The notes: generated by a model from the letters alone, not told the origin. 11,435 nucleotides of DNA from GCA-003244245 sp035997545 (GCA_035997545.1 DASYIL010000141.1:1-11435); one strand, 5' to 3'; positions 1 to 6,604 are shown, counted from the stretch's first letter. Made by a program: numbers and translations.

Positions 1-290
1 CGCTCGAGGTGGTCGTGGGCGGCGAATTCGGTGCTGAAGCCACCGCCGACCAGCTGCGTCGGTGAGTCTGGTGTGACCAGCGCTGGCCAACGCTCCTCCA
101 GCTCCTGCAGCCGGCGCAGGAGCAGATCGAACTCACCGTCGGAGACGGTAGGGGCGTCCAGCACGTAGTAGCGGAACTGGTGCCCGCGCACGGTCTCGGC
201 GAGCTCGCCGTACTCGGCTCGAACCTCGGCAGGCGGCTCGGCCACCGGGGCCGTCATGATGCTCGACCCTGCGAGCAGGTCTTCGGACAT
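1..290 (-). CDS. ligA: NAD-dependent DNA ligase LigA, N-terminal part (runs off left edge)
   Basis: NAD+-dependent DNA ligase seals nicks during replication and repair, using NAD+ as the adenylate donor. Only the N-terminal Ia region is present. Read from the minus strand it contains HQFRYYVLDAP, then VSDGEFDLLLRRLQELE, then TPDSPTQLVGGGF, which is the classic LigA start (compare HQFRYYV and TPDSPTQLVGG in M. tuberculosis LigA). The reading frame is open to the left edge. Two in-frame ATG starts are possible, at 290 (MSEDLLAG) and at 257 (MTAPVAEP). They lie one repeat unit apart in a tandem duplication, with the same weak purine-rich stretch upstream of each. The start at 257 gives an N-terminus about as long as the mycobacterial protein; 290 is given here as the outer limit. 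The adenylated lysine motif lies beyond the window. The neighbouring metE-like gene agrees with the Rv3014c-Rv3015c order. Confidence 0.93.
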   Translation of the reverse strand, partial: MSEDLLAGSSIMTAPVAEPPAEVRAEYGELAETVRGHQFRYYVLDAPTVSDGEFDLLLRRLQELEERWPALVTPDSPTQLVGGGFSTEFAAHDHLE

Positions 291-318
291 GATGCTCGAC
301 CCTGCAAGCAGGTCTTCG
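255..318. repeat. 33-bp-period tandem duplication over the ligA start
   Basis: Two 31-base copies lie at 255-285 and 288-318, identical except for one base (G at 272, A at 305), with two bases between them. On the minus strand each copy runs from CGAAGACCTGCT to GAGCATCATG, so each carries the purine-rich stretch upstream of an ATG. The period of 33 keeps the ligA frame, so the inner copy encodes a possible 11-residue extension (MSEDLLAGSSI). The near identity suggests a recent slippage or unequal-recombination event. Confidence 0.9.
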
Positions 319-364
319 TGGTCACGCCGCGAGACTAGCTGCGGCCACCGACAGCAAGACGCGG

Positions 365-399
365 CGCGGCCCCGCACCAACCATCGGTGCGGGGCCGCG
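365..399 (-). terminator. Strong GC hairpin downstream of the cold-shock gene
   Basis: A perfect 14-bp inverted repeat (365-378 pairs with 386-399) encloses a 7-base loop. It begins 8 bases after the csp stop codon in the direction of csp transcription and lies before ligA. No proper T tract follows, only a mildly T-rich stretch (TCTTGCTGT) a few bases on, which is common for actinobacterial terminators. It would separate csp from ligA. Confidence 0.75.
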
Positions 400-407
400 A
401 GGAATGC

Positions 408-614
408 TCAGCGGAGGGGTTGGACCGATTCGGCCTGCGGGCCCTTGGGGCCCTGGCTTGACGTGAACTCCACGCGCTGGTTCTCTTCCAGGCTGCGGTA
501 GCCGTCACCCTGGATGGCGGAGAAGTGGACGAACACGTCGGGGCCACCCCCGTCGACGGAGATGAAGCCGAAGCCCTTCTCCGCGTTGAACCACTTCACG
601 ACGCCCTGTGCCAT
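408..614 (-). CDS. Cold-shock domain protein (CspA family), 68 aa
   Basis: A small single-domain OB-fold protein that binds single-stranded RNA or DNA and acts as an RNA chaperone in the cytoplasm. The 68 residues are the full usual length. MAQGVVKWFNAEKGFGFI opens the protein, RNP1 (KGFGFI) is at about 13-18 and RNP2 (VFVHF) at about 27-31, followed by the SAIQ.DGYRSLEENQ.VEF pattern typical of actinobacterial Csp proteins. The ATG at 614 is preceded 7 bases upstream by a clear AGGGAG ribosome binding site, which decides this start over longer in-frame extensions. It has its own hairpin downstream and about 228 bp of non-coding DNA upstream, so it is probably a single-gene unit. It is not part of the mycobacterial ligA-Rv3015c gene order. 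Confidence 0.96.
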   Translation of the reverse strand: MAQGVVKWFNAEKGFGFISVDGGGPDVFVHFSAIQGDGYRSLEENQRVEFTSSQGPKGPQAESVQPLR

Positions 615-842
615 GTGCTCTCCCTGTGGAATCTGATGCCTGGGCCAGCACCGTGCCAGCCCACGGTTGCGCGGACCCCGCGCCCCCGATGGGAGACCCC
701 GACGGGAGCGCGAACCCGTAGTCAGACATTCCACGGACGCTTCACAACGATCGGGGAACTACACGACCACAACCGCGCGCCACATTAGCACCTTTCGGTG
801 CCGCCGCCAGTACGCAACGTTCATCAGATCGGCTGCAGTGAC
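615..842 (-). other. Non-coding leader and promoter region of csp
   Basis: About 228 bases separate the csp start from the stop codon of the GNAT remnant. No reading frame here looks like a protein. Long 5' leaders are usual for cold-shock genes, so part of this stretch probably is the csp 5' untranslated region and promoter. I cannot pick out a convincing -35/-10 pair. A small hairpin at 788-801 is the only clear structure. Confidence 0.4.
788..801 (-). terminator. Short hairpin with GAAA loop after the GNAT remnant
   Basis: On the minus strand a GCACC / GGTGC stem of 5 bp closes a GAAA tetraloop, followed by TAATGT. It lies about 42 bases past the GNAT stop codon. It could be a weak terminator for that gene or a structure in the csp leader. 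The stem is too short to be sure. Confidence 0.25.
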
Positions 843-1154
843 CTACAGGTCGAGCTGCCACTCGACTGACCGGCGGTAAGGCCGGAACCCCATCGCCTCG
901 TTGATCGCGACCATGTATGGGTTGGAATCAGCGTTGCCCGTGTCGATGACGCGCAGCTCGGGACGCTGCGCTCGGGCGTAGTCGAAGTTGGCCACTTGAT
1001 CAGGGTGCCCAGCCGGTGGCCGCGGTGCTCCGGCGCGACGATCGTGTCGCACTGGTCGGCGTACCAGGGCGACGTGGCATCGCCCGCGACAGCTGACGGT
1101 GGTCACGCCGCAATTCCGCCACGGCGGAGCACCACGCGCCACCGAATTTCGTTG
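843..1154 (-). pseudogene. GNAT N-acetyltransferase remnant (C-terminal part only, frameshifted)
   Basis: The segment encodes the end of a GNAT-type acetyltransferase in pieces from different frames. One frame gives YADQCDTIVAPEHRGHRLG, which is the acetyl-CoA binding motif A region (Q/R-x-x-G-x-G/A-like HRGHRLG). The next gives RPELRVIDTGNADSN, then MVAINEAMGFRPYRRSVEW up to the stop. Joining them needs one base near 991-996, where AAGTGGCC would read in frame as AAGGTGGCC. A second change is needed near 1085-1100, where a TGA blocks the upstream frame. The family member it resembles is several hundred residues long, and only about the last 100 are present. The rest is missing because the metE-like stop codon lies directly upstream. 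This is a truncated, inactive copy. Confidence 0.8.
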
Positions 1155-2189
1155 TCACCGCGCCCAGGAGTCCGGCGGGTCAACGAACGCCTGTCCCAGC
1201 TCCCGGGCCAGGGTCAGGGCCTGCCGAGCCCAGTCCGGGGTCGCGCCAGCCAGCCCGCAGGACGGGGTGGGCACGCAGCTCCCGGCGAGCAACGCGCGGC
1301 TGAAACCGAGCCGATCCACCAAGTCCAGCGCGGGCCGGGCCAGACTGGCGAGAGTGGGCGGCACCGCCGGCTCCAGCGCAGGGACCAACCCGAGCAGCAC
1401 CAACGCCCCGGAGTCCCATGCCTCACCGAGGGCGTCGACAGTGGCCCGGGGCGCGCCGGCAAGCAGCTCGACGTCGACGGCCAGCGCGTCAGCCCCGGCG
1501 TCGCGCAACAACGCCAACGGCGGCCGCGGTGCGCAACTGTGCACGATCCGCGGCACCGGCACAGCGTCGAACACGCTACGCAGCAGCTCGACCACCGCGC
1601 TCTCGGGTACCGCGGGCACAGTGCCGTACCCGGACGGAGTGGGCACACTGCCGGCGAGCACCGCAGGCAGACCCGGTTCGTCCAGTTGCACAACAACCTT
1701 CGCCCCCAGCCGGCGAGAGACCTCCGCCGCGTGGATCCGCAGCCCCTCGGCCAGCGACGCGGCGAACTCACGTAGCGCGCCGGGGTCGGTGAGTACCTTG
1801 TGCCCGCTGCGCAGCTCCACCTCGGCGGCCAGTGTCCACGGCCCGGCGGCCTGCACCTTGACCACTTCCGGCCGGGCCCCAGCGGAGTCCACCGCCGCCT
1901 CGAACGCGTCCAGGTCTGTGCGCAGCAGGTCGACGCCACGGCGGTGGTCACTACCGGGACGCGCGGTGACCCGGTATCCGGAGGGCACCAGCTCGACAGC
2001 GAGGTCGACGAGCAACGCCGCGGTGCGGCCGATCATGTCTGCCCCGGCGCCCCTTTCGGGTAGCTCTGGCAGGTGGGGTAGGTCGGGCAGCTCGCCGATC
2101 ACGGTGCGGGCAGCCTCAAGGGCGTCGGTGCCGGGCATCGAGCCGATCCCGGTGGCGGCGCCGGGGGTCCAGGGAGGTCGGTCAGTCAC
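1155..2189 (-). CDS. MetE-like cobalamin-independent methionine synthase family protein, 344 aa
   Basis: This is a single-barrel relative of the C-terminal catalytic domain of cobalamin-independent methionine synthase (MetE), in the same position and of similar length to M. tuberculosis Rv3015c. Zinc-site residues of the family are visible: HSC at 217-219, a second cysteine at 311 in TPSCGLAG, and an acidic VDVE at 239-242. QLDEP at 168-172 matches the MetE QIDEP motif. It starts MTDRPPWTPG with GCATGIGSMPGT-like sequence (here AATGIGSMPGT) usual for this subfamily. The N-terminal MetE barrel is absent, as is normal for these proteins, so the real methyl donor and acceptor are not certain. 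The start is GTG at 2189 with only a weak purine stretch (GAAAGA) upstream. The reading frame is intact. It lies just upstream of the GNAT remnant on the same strand. Confidence 0.88.
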   Translation of the reverse strand: MTDRPPWTPGAATGIGSMPGTDALEAARTVIGELPDLPHLPELPERGAGADMIGRTAALLVDLAVELVPSGYRVTARPGSDHRRGVDLLRTDLDAFEAAVDSAGARPEVVKVQAAGPWTLAAEVELRSGHKVLTDPGALREFAASLAEGLRIHAAEVSRRLGAKVVVQLDEPGLPAVLAGSVPTPSGYGTVPAVPESAVVELLRSVFDAVPVPRIVHSCAPRPPLALLRDAGADALAVDVELLAGAPRATVDALGEAWDSGALVLLGLVPALEPAVPPTLASLARPALDLVDRLGFSRALLAGSCVPTPSCGLAGATPDWARQALTLARELGQAFVDPPDSWAR

Positions 2190-2418
2190 CGGGTCTTTCT
2201 ATCAGGTACCGGAGTATGAATCTCCGTAGCATGTCGCTGCCCCACTACGTATTCGAAAAGCAGCTCCACGACCAGGTCGCCCACCGGGAAGAATTACGTG
2301 CGACGACCGATTGCCACAGGACATTTCTATCAGGCACGGTATGTGATGGCGAATCAGCAATGCAAACGATTAGGCGTTTCCATCCGGGACCATCTGGACC
2401 ACCTCCCCAGGAGGATTT
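2190..2418. other. Spacer with short direct repeat, AT-richer than its surroundings
   Basis: This part of the 384-bp gap between the metE-like gene and mnmA holds no convincing protein. It is less GC-rich than the rest of the window. It contains two copies of a 16-base repeat and leads to an AGGAGG ribosome binding site in front of the ATG at 2419. It may hold the metE-like promoter and an old plus-strand promoter, but no clear promoter boxes are seen. Confidence 0.45.
2196..2339. repeat. Pair of 16-bp direct repeats (TTTCTATCAGG core)
   Basis: Copies at 2196-2211 and 2324-2339 share TTTCTATCAGG and match at 14 of 16 bases, 128 bases apart. The first lies 7 bases upstream of the metE-like GTG start. 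They could be two regulator binding sites or the scar of a small duplication. Confidence 0.5.
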
Positions 2419-2637
2419 ATGTCCGACACAGTGAGTTCGCCGAGCTCGACGGGCAGCACCTGGAGCTGCTGGCGGCACGAGCTGAGTCTGCTCGCGCCGC
2501 TGGGAGTGCGGTGCCGTTGGCGGACGTGGGAGCAGGTGGCCGCGTTCCGGCGATCCCCTCCCTCCGTGGTAGCTCAGCTGGTAGCGGTGATGGTGGCGCT
2601 GCCGATGACAACGTCGCCGGCGGCGTCGGGGCGGTAG
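2419..2637 (+). pseudogene. Decayed small peptide gene with strong ribosome binding site
   Basis: An ATG at 2419 follows AGGAGG at a near-ideal distance of 6 bases, the best plus-strand initiation signal in this part of the window. The frame from this ATG (MSDTVSSPSSTG) soon becomes low-quality, rich in W, R and S, and runs into the antisense of mnmA. Moving to the next frame about seven codons in gives SEFAELDGQHLELLAAR, which looks like real protein. A single lost G (GTGAGTTC for GTGGAGTTC) would join them as MSDTVEFAELDGQ. I read this as a short peptide gene that has frameshifted and lost its end. The peptide looks somewhat like small leader-type peptides of actinobacteria, but I cannot name the family. 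It could also be chance. Confidence 0.4.
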
Positions 2638-3659
2638 AGCGCGACGGCCTGGCCGGGTGCCACTCCGCGTAGCGGTTGACGCAGCCGCACGCGCACGGTG
2701 CCACCCCCGGGACCGCCGACGGCGTCGGCCACGGCGTCCGCGCACCCACCATGCGCCCGGACCTGCGCGACGCACTCCACCGGACCCTCTGGAAGCCCCA
2801 AAGCCCACACCGGACGATCCGCCTCGATCACCTCGACCTCAAGGCGCTGCGCTGAGCCGACTCGGACGGTCCCGGTCACCGGCTCGAGCGCCAGCACGAA
2901 CCGCGGACGGCCGTCGGGCGCCGGCCGACCGACACCCAGCCCGCGGCGCTGGCCGACCGTGAAAGCGTGCACCCCGTCATGGCGCCCGAGGACCTCACCG
3001 GTCTCGTCATCGACCAGCTCCCCGGGTCGGGACCCCAGCCGGTCAGCGAGGAAGGCCCGGGTGTCACCGGACGGGATGAAGCAGATGTCGTGGCTGTCCG
3101 GCTTGTCCGCGACGGCCAGCCCGCGCCGGGTGGCCTCAGCGCGGATGCCGGCCTTCGGGGTGTCGCCGACCGGGAACATCGCATGCGCCAGCTGGTCGGC
3201 GGTGAGCACGGCGAGCACATAGGACTGGTCCTTGCCGGCGTCGACCGCACGGCGCAGCACCCCGTCTGAGAGGCGCGCGTAGTGACCGGTGCAGACCGCG
3301 TCGAAACCGAGGTCTAGCGCCCGGTCCAGCAGCGCGGCGAACTTGATCCGCTCGTTGCACCGCAGGCACGGGTTGGGGGTGCGGCCTGCGGCGTACTCCG
3401 CGACGAAATCGTCCACCACGTCGGCGGTGAACCGCTGCGCGAAATCCCAGACGTAGAACGGGATGTCGATGATGTCGGCGACCCGCCGGGCGTCCGCGGC
3501 GTCTTCTCTGGTGCAGCACCCGCGGGCGCCGGTGCGCAACGTGCCCGGCTGTGCCGATAGCGCCAGGTGCACGCCGACGACCTCATGCCCGGCGTCCACC
3601 GCGCGAGCGGCCGCCACCGCTGAGTCCACTCCGCCGCTCATTGCGGCCAAAACCCTCAT
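2574..3659 (-). CDS. mnmA: tRNA 2-thiouridine(34) synthase MnmA (TrmU), 361 aa
   Basis: MnmA activates U34 of Lys, Glu and Gln tRNAs with ATP and inserts sulfur at position 2 from a persulfide, which is delivered by a cysteine desulfurase. Numbering from the ATG at 3659: the PP-loop SGGVDS is at 8-13, the nucleophilic cysteine is C101 in NPCLRCNERIKF, and the persulfide cysteine is C193 in SHDICFIPSGD. GHYAR, KDQSYVL and HAFTVGQRRGLG are all family landmarks. The protein is complete and of usual length. A GTG six bases upstream (3665) is also in frame. ATG at 3659 is preferred because it gives MRVLAAMSGG, as in the mycobacterial protein (MKVLAAMSGG), and lies 10 bases from a GAGGG. iscS ends 24 bases upstream, so the two are very probably co-transcribed. 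Confidence 0.96.
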   Translation of the reverse strand: MRVLAAMSGGVDSAVAAARAVDAGHEVVGVHLALSAQPGTLRTGARGCCTREDAADARRVADIIDIPFYVWDFAQRFTADVVDDFVAEYAAGRTPNPCLRCNERIKFAALLDRALDLGFDAVCTGHYARLSDGVLRRAVDAGKDQSYVLAVLTADQLAHAMFPVGDTPKAGIRAEATRRGLAVADKPDSHDICFIPSGDTRAFLADRLGSRPGELVDDETGEVLGRHDGVHAFTVGQRRGLGVGRPAPDGRPRFVLALEPVTGTVRVGSAQRLEVEVIEADRPVWALGLPEGPVECVAQVRAHGGCADAVADAVGGPGGGTVRVRLRQPLRGVAPGQAVALYRPDAAGDVVIGSATITATS

Positions 3660-3689
3660 CGACACGACACCCTCATCAGCCGACGGCCC

Positions 3690-4892
3690 TCATGACACCG
3701 CAGCCCGCCGGATCCCAGCCCCGCGGGCCCTGGTGACCACCGGCTCGATGGCGTCGAGCAGGTCCGCAACGTCCGCGGCCGTGGAGGTGTGCCCGAAGGA
3801 GAAGCGCAGCGAGCCACGCGCGGCGGCGGGTGTGGCGCCCATCGCCAGCAGCACGTGCGAGGGCTGCGCGACGCCTGCGGTGCAAGCGGCTCCCGTCGAG
3901 CACTCAATGCTCCGGGCGTCGAGCAGCATCAGCAGCGAGTCGCCCTCGCAGTTCGGGAAGGTGAGGTGGGCATTGCCGGGCAGCCGCGAAGGACCCCGAT
4001 CGATCACGCCGTCGCCCGGGTCCCCGTTGAGCACCGCATCGGGCACCCTGTCGACGACCCCCTCCACCAGCTCGTCACGCAGCCGTCCGAGCCGGATCGC
4101 GCTGCCCGGCTGGGCCGCGACCGCATGCCCGATCGCGGTAGCCAGCCCGACGATGGCCGGGACATCCAGCGTGCCGGAGCGCACGTCACGCTCCTGGCCG
4201 CCGCCGTGCAGCAGCGGGGTGGCCGTCACCTCCCGGCCCAACAGCAGTACCCCTGCTCCGTAAGGGCCGCCGATCTTATGCCCGGTCAGGGTCAGCGCCG
4301 CAGCCCCGGACCGGCCGAAGTGCACCGGAAGCTGGCCCACTGCCTGGACGGCGTCGGTGTGCAGCGGCACTCCGTATCCGGCGGCGACCTCGGCCAGCTC
4401 GCGGATCGGCGCCACGGTGCCCACTTCGTTGTTGGCCCACATCACCGTCACCAATGCGACGGAGCCCGGGTCGCGGGCCAGTGCGGCGCGCAGCGTCTCG
4501 GGGTGCACCCGGCCGTCGGCATCCACCGGCAGCCACACCACTTCGGCACGCTCGTGATCTGCGAGCCACGCCACCCCGTCGAGCACGGCATGGTGTTCGA
4601 CGGCGGAGGCGAGCACCCGGGTACGGCGCGGGTCAGCAGTCCGCCGCTGCCAAAACAACCCCTTGACGGCGAGGTTGTCGCCCTCCGTGCCGCCCCCGGT
4701 GAACACCACCTCAGACGGGCGGGCACCCAACGCCTCAGCAATGCTCTCCCGGCTTTCCTCGACGGTGCGGCGAGCGCGGCGGCCTGAGCCGTGCAACGAC
4801 GAGGCGTTGCCCACGGTGGACAACGCCTGGCTCATCGCTGCCACCGCCTCAGGCAGCATCGGGGTCGTGGCGGCGTGGTCGAGATAGGTCAT
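3690..4892 (-). CDS. iscS: Cysteine desulfurase (IscS/NifS class), 400 aa
   Basis: This PLP enzyme takes sulfur from cysteine as an enzyme-bound persulfide and gives alanine. The next gene, mnmA, is a natural acceptor, and Fe-S cluster assembly is another likely use. MTYLDHAATTP opens the protein. H100-H101 of AVEHHAVLD stacks on the cofactor, NNEVGT (154-159) and D180 (HTDAVQA) contact PLP, and K206 in TGHKIGGPYG is the Schiff-base lysine. The persulfide cysteine is most likely C337 in STGAACTAG, followed by QPSHVLLAMG. These features fit the group I (IscS/NifS) loop. The length is normal and the frame unbroken. The start is ATG at 4892 with a weak ribosome binding site. The order matches Rv3025c-Rv3024c in M. 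tuberculosis. Confidence 0.95.
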   Translation of the reverse strand: MTYLDHAATTPMLPEAVAAMSQALSTVGNASSLHGSGRRARRTVEESRESIAEALGARPSEVVFTGGGTEGDNLAVKGLFWQRRTADPRRTRVLASAVEHHAVLDGVAWLADHERAEVVWLPVDADGRVHPETLRAALARDPGSVALVTVMWANNEVGTVAPIRELAEVAAGYGVPLHTDAVQAVGQLPVHFGRSGAAALTLTGHKIGGPYGAGVLLLGREVTATPLLHGGGQERDVRSGTLDVPAIVGLATAIGHAVAAQPGSAIRLGRLRDELVEGVVDRVPDAVLNGDPGDGVIDRGPSRLPGNAHLTFPNCEGDSLLMLLDARSIECSTGAACTAGVAQPSHVLLAMGATPAAARGSLRFSFGHTSTAADVADLLDAIEPVVTRARGAGIRRAAVS

Positions 4893-4930
4893 CGGGACAC
4901 CAGCCTAACCGCGCCCGCGGTGACCACGTG

Positions 4931-4983
4931 CTGGGGAACAGACTGCGCTAAACAGCCTGTAAATTAGTGCAATCTGTCCCCAG
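4931..4983. repeat. 53-bp imperfect palindrome between iscS and the PlsC gene
   Basis: CTGGGGAACAGACTGC at 4931-4946 pairs with GCAATCTGTCCCCAG at 4969-4983, with one bulged A. The match continues inward (GCTAA..ACAG against CTGT..TTAG), so nearly the whole 53 bases can fold on itself. The sequence is AT-richer than its neighbours. It covers the stop codon and last residues of the PlsC reading frame. It may be a terminator, a small mobile palindromic element or a pair of insertion-sequence ends. Confidence 0.75.
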
Positions 4984-5806
4984 AACGCGGTAAGGACTCG
5001 GAGGCTGTGACAGCAGCCTGGGCGGTGGCTGCCAGGGAGCGCCGGTCGAGACCGTCGGGGCGGCAGCAGGGGCAGCAGGCGTACCTCCACCACCAGGCCG
5101 CGCGCTCCGGCAACCAGCACCGCGGACTCCCACAGGGCGGCAGAGCCCACGAAGGAGGCCACCGTGGTGGTGCCGGCACCGGCCAGGCGGTAACTCAACG
5201 CAACGGGCCGCACCGGCGTTGCGGTATCCACGGCAGCCTGGAAAACCGCAGGCCGGAACCGTCCATTGGCCGGTCCGCACCAGGTGGTGCCCTTGGGGAA
5301 CGCTCCGATGGCCGCGCCACCGGCCAGCGCACCGGACACCGCAGCGACCATCCGGGGCAACGTCGACAGCCGCTCGCGGTCCACGAAGACCGGTCCGGCC
5401 CGCCGGGCCAGCAGGCCGATCACCGGATACGCCCGCACCTCACTCTTGGCCACCATGCGCAGCGGCTGTACCGGCCGAGCGCGGCCAGGTCCAGCCACGA
5501 CACGTGGTTGCTCACCACCAGAACTCCGACGCCAGGCGGCGCGAACCGGTCGCCGCCGGTGATCACCAGTTGGATCCGCAACGCCTTGAGCAGCACCCGA
5601 AGCCACGCCCGCAGCACCCACTCCCGGCTTGCAGGGCGGAGCCGTGGGAGCGCGGCCGCCAGCGCCATCCCGGCCAGCAGAATGGCCGCGGCGGCCAGCA
5701 GCCGCCACAGCCGGCGCGCCCGGCCCACCACCGGCACCGCACCGGCCGCGGGGAGACAGCCGGCGCCGCACGGCGACACCGGCATCCACGGATGGGCGCG
5801 GTTCAT
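4964..5806 (-). pseudogene. PlsC-family 1-acyl-glycerol-3-phosphate / lyso-lipid O-acyltransferase, frameshifted
   Basis: The family transfers a fatty acyl chain to a lyso-lipid at the inner face of the membrane. It is the counterpart of Rv3026c. From ATG 5806, frame one gives a membrane segment at about 36-53 and block I NHVSWLD (H101, D106). It must then change frame at about 5471-5476, where GGCCGG would read in frame as GGCCCGG. Frame two carries PLRMVAKSEVRAYPVIG and block II FVDRERLSTL. Its block III reads FPKGTT: the family has FPEGT, and the glutamate is replaced by lysine (AAG at 5294-5292). A second frame change near 5057-5062 in a run of four G (plus strand) leads to DGLDRRSLAATAQAAV and a TAA inside the 53-bp palindrome. 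The start overlaps the stop of the upstream OlsB-like gene by ATGA. Two frameshifts plus the block III change make an inactive gene likely. Confidence 0.82.
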
Positions 5807-6580
5807 GCCTGCTCGCTCAGGAAGTGACGTATGTAGCGGGGATCCATCCGGTCCAGGCACAGCAGCACCAGGAAGTCGGCTACCCCGAAGTCCGGGTCGT
5901 GCGCGGGCGGCCCGCACACCCAGGCGCCCAGCCGCAAGCAGCCACGCAGCAGCGGGGGCAGGGTGGCCCGCTGGGGTCTCGCCGCGGTCTCGACGTCCCA
6001 CGGCCGGTGCGGCTGCACCCGGTACTGCTTGGGCCGAGGTGCCGGGCTCTTACTGTCTCCCAGACGCCAGCCGCGAGTGTGCCGTCGGAGGAACCGGGGG
6101 TGCGCAGCGGCACTGAGGCGCAGCCCACCAGCCACCGGTACCCGGTGAGCAGCATGTAGCGCGCGACCCCGCCCACACCAGGCTCACCACGGCCCCGGTG
6201 CGGTGGTCCGGGTGCACGCACGAGCGGCCGGTCTCCACCAGGGCCTCGCGTAGCCTCGTCAGCCCGGGGATCGCGAACTCGGTCTCGCCATACAGCCCGC
6301 CGGCATGCCGCGCACCGTCTGGCGGGAGCATCCGGTAAGTGCCGACGATCTCGCCGGTGCGGTCCTCGCGTACCACCAGGTGGTCGCAGTGCGCGTCGAA
6401 CTCGTCGACGTCCAGGCCTGGCTGCGACGAGTGCAGCACGGCACCCATCTCGCCGGCGAACACGCGGTGCCGGATCCGCTGGGCGGCGCGTACTTCGGCC
6501 TGCTGCTGGGCCACCAGCAGCGTGTAGTGAGGGGAGCCGGCGGACTGAGAGGTGGTCACCAGCAGTTGCGGGGTGCTCAT
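5803..6580 (-). pseudogene. OlsB-like GNAT N-acyltransferase (Rv3027c type), frameshifted
   Basis: The family (Acetyltransf_5 type GNAT fold, including ornithine N-acyltransferase OlsB) attaches an acyl chain to an amino group. Next to a PlsC protein it suggests a two-step acylation of an amino-containing lipid. From ATG 6580 the first frame gives RIRHRVFAGEMG (35-46), DEFDAHCDHLVVRE and ETGRSCVHPDHR (116-127), all family landmarks. The frame then breaks at about 6167-6171, where GCGGGGTCGCG would need one more G. The next frame continues VARYMLLTGYRWLVGCASV and TLAAGVWETVRARHL. It breaks again at about 6028-6035 in a C run, after which PKQYRVQPHRPWDVE leads to the end FLSEQA. Thus two single-base losses interrupt an otherwise full-length gene. 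The ATGA overlap with the PlsC gene is kept. No good ribosome binding site precedes the start. Confidence 0.82.
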
Positions 6581-6592
6581 GGCGCTGGGTGT

Positions 6593-6604
6593 AGCTGGCC
6601 AGCT
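6593..6604. promoter_or_regulatory. 12-bp perfect palindrome in divergent intergenic region (candidate operator)
   Basis: AGCTGGCCAGCT lies between the OlsB-like gene (start 6580, minus) and the regulator gene (start 6626, plus), 12 bases from the first and 21 from the second. Its place between divergent genes, one of them coding for an XRE-type DNA-binding protein, makes it a candidate binding site. A palindrome this short can occur by chance. Confidence 0.3.

Noticed and set aside
1099..2229. Long plus-strand open frame of 376 codons antisense to the metE-like gene
   Set aside because: Its product is low-complexity (S, A, R, P, T) with no motifs. Long antisense frames are common in GC-rich DNA, and the minus-strand protein has clear family motifs.
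2568..2586. tRNA-like D-arm sequence GGTAGCTCAGCTGGTAG
   Set aside because: It matches a tRNA A box, but no anticodon arm, T arm (GGTTCGANTCC) or acceptor pairing follows. The bases overlap the stop codon and last codons of mnmA, so it is a chance match.
3789..4787. Long plus-strand open frame of 332 codons antisense to iscS
   Set aside because: No recognisable motif and unusual composition. The opposite strand encodes a complete cysteine desulfurase with all active-site residues.
5007..6116. Plus-strand open frame of 369 codons over the acyltransferase pair
   Set aside because: The product is rich in R, P, G and Q without any domain. The minus strand shows PlsC and OlsB-like motifs in pieces, so this is an antisense shadow.
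5460..6180. Programmed ribosomal frameshifting in the OlsB/PlsC genes
   Set aside because: Four separate sites would be needed, none with a slippery heptamer or downstream structure, and these families are not known for recoding.
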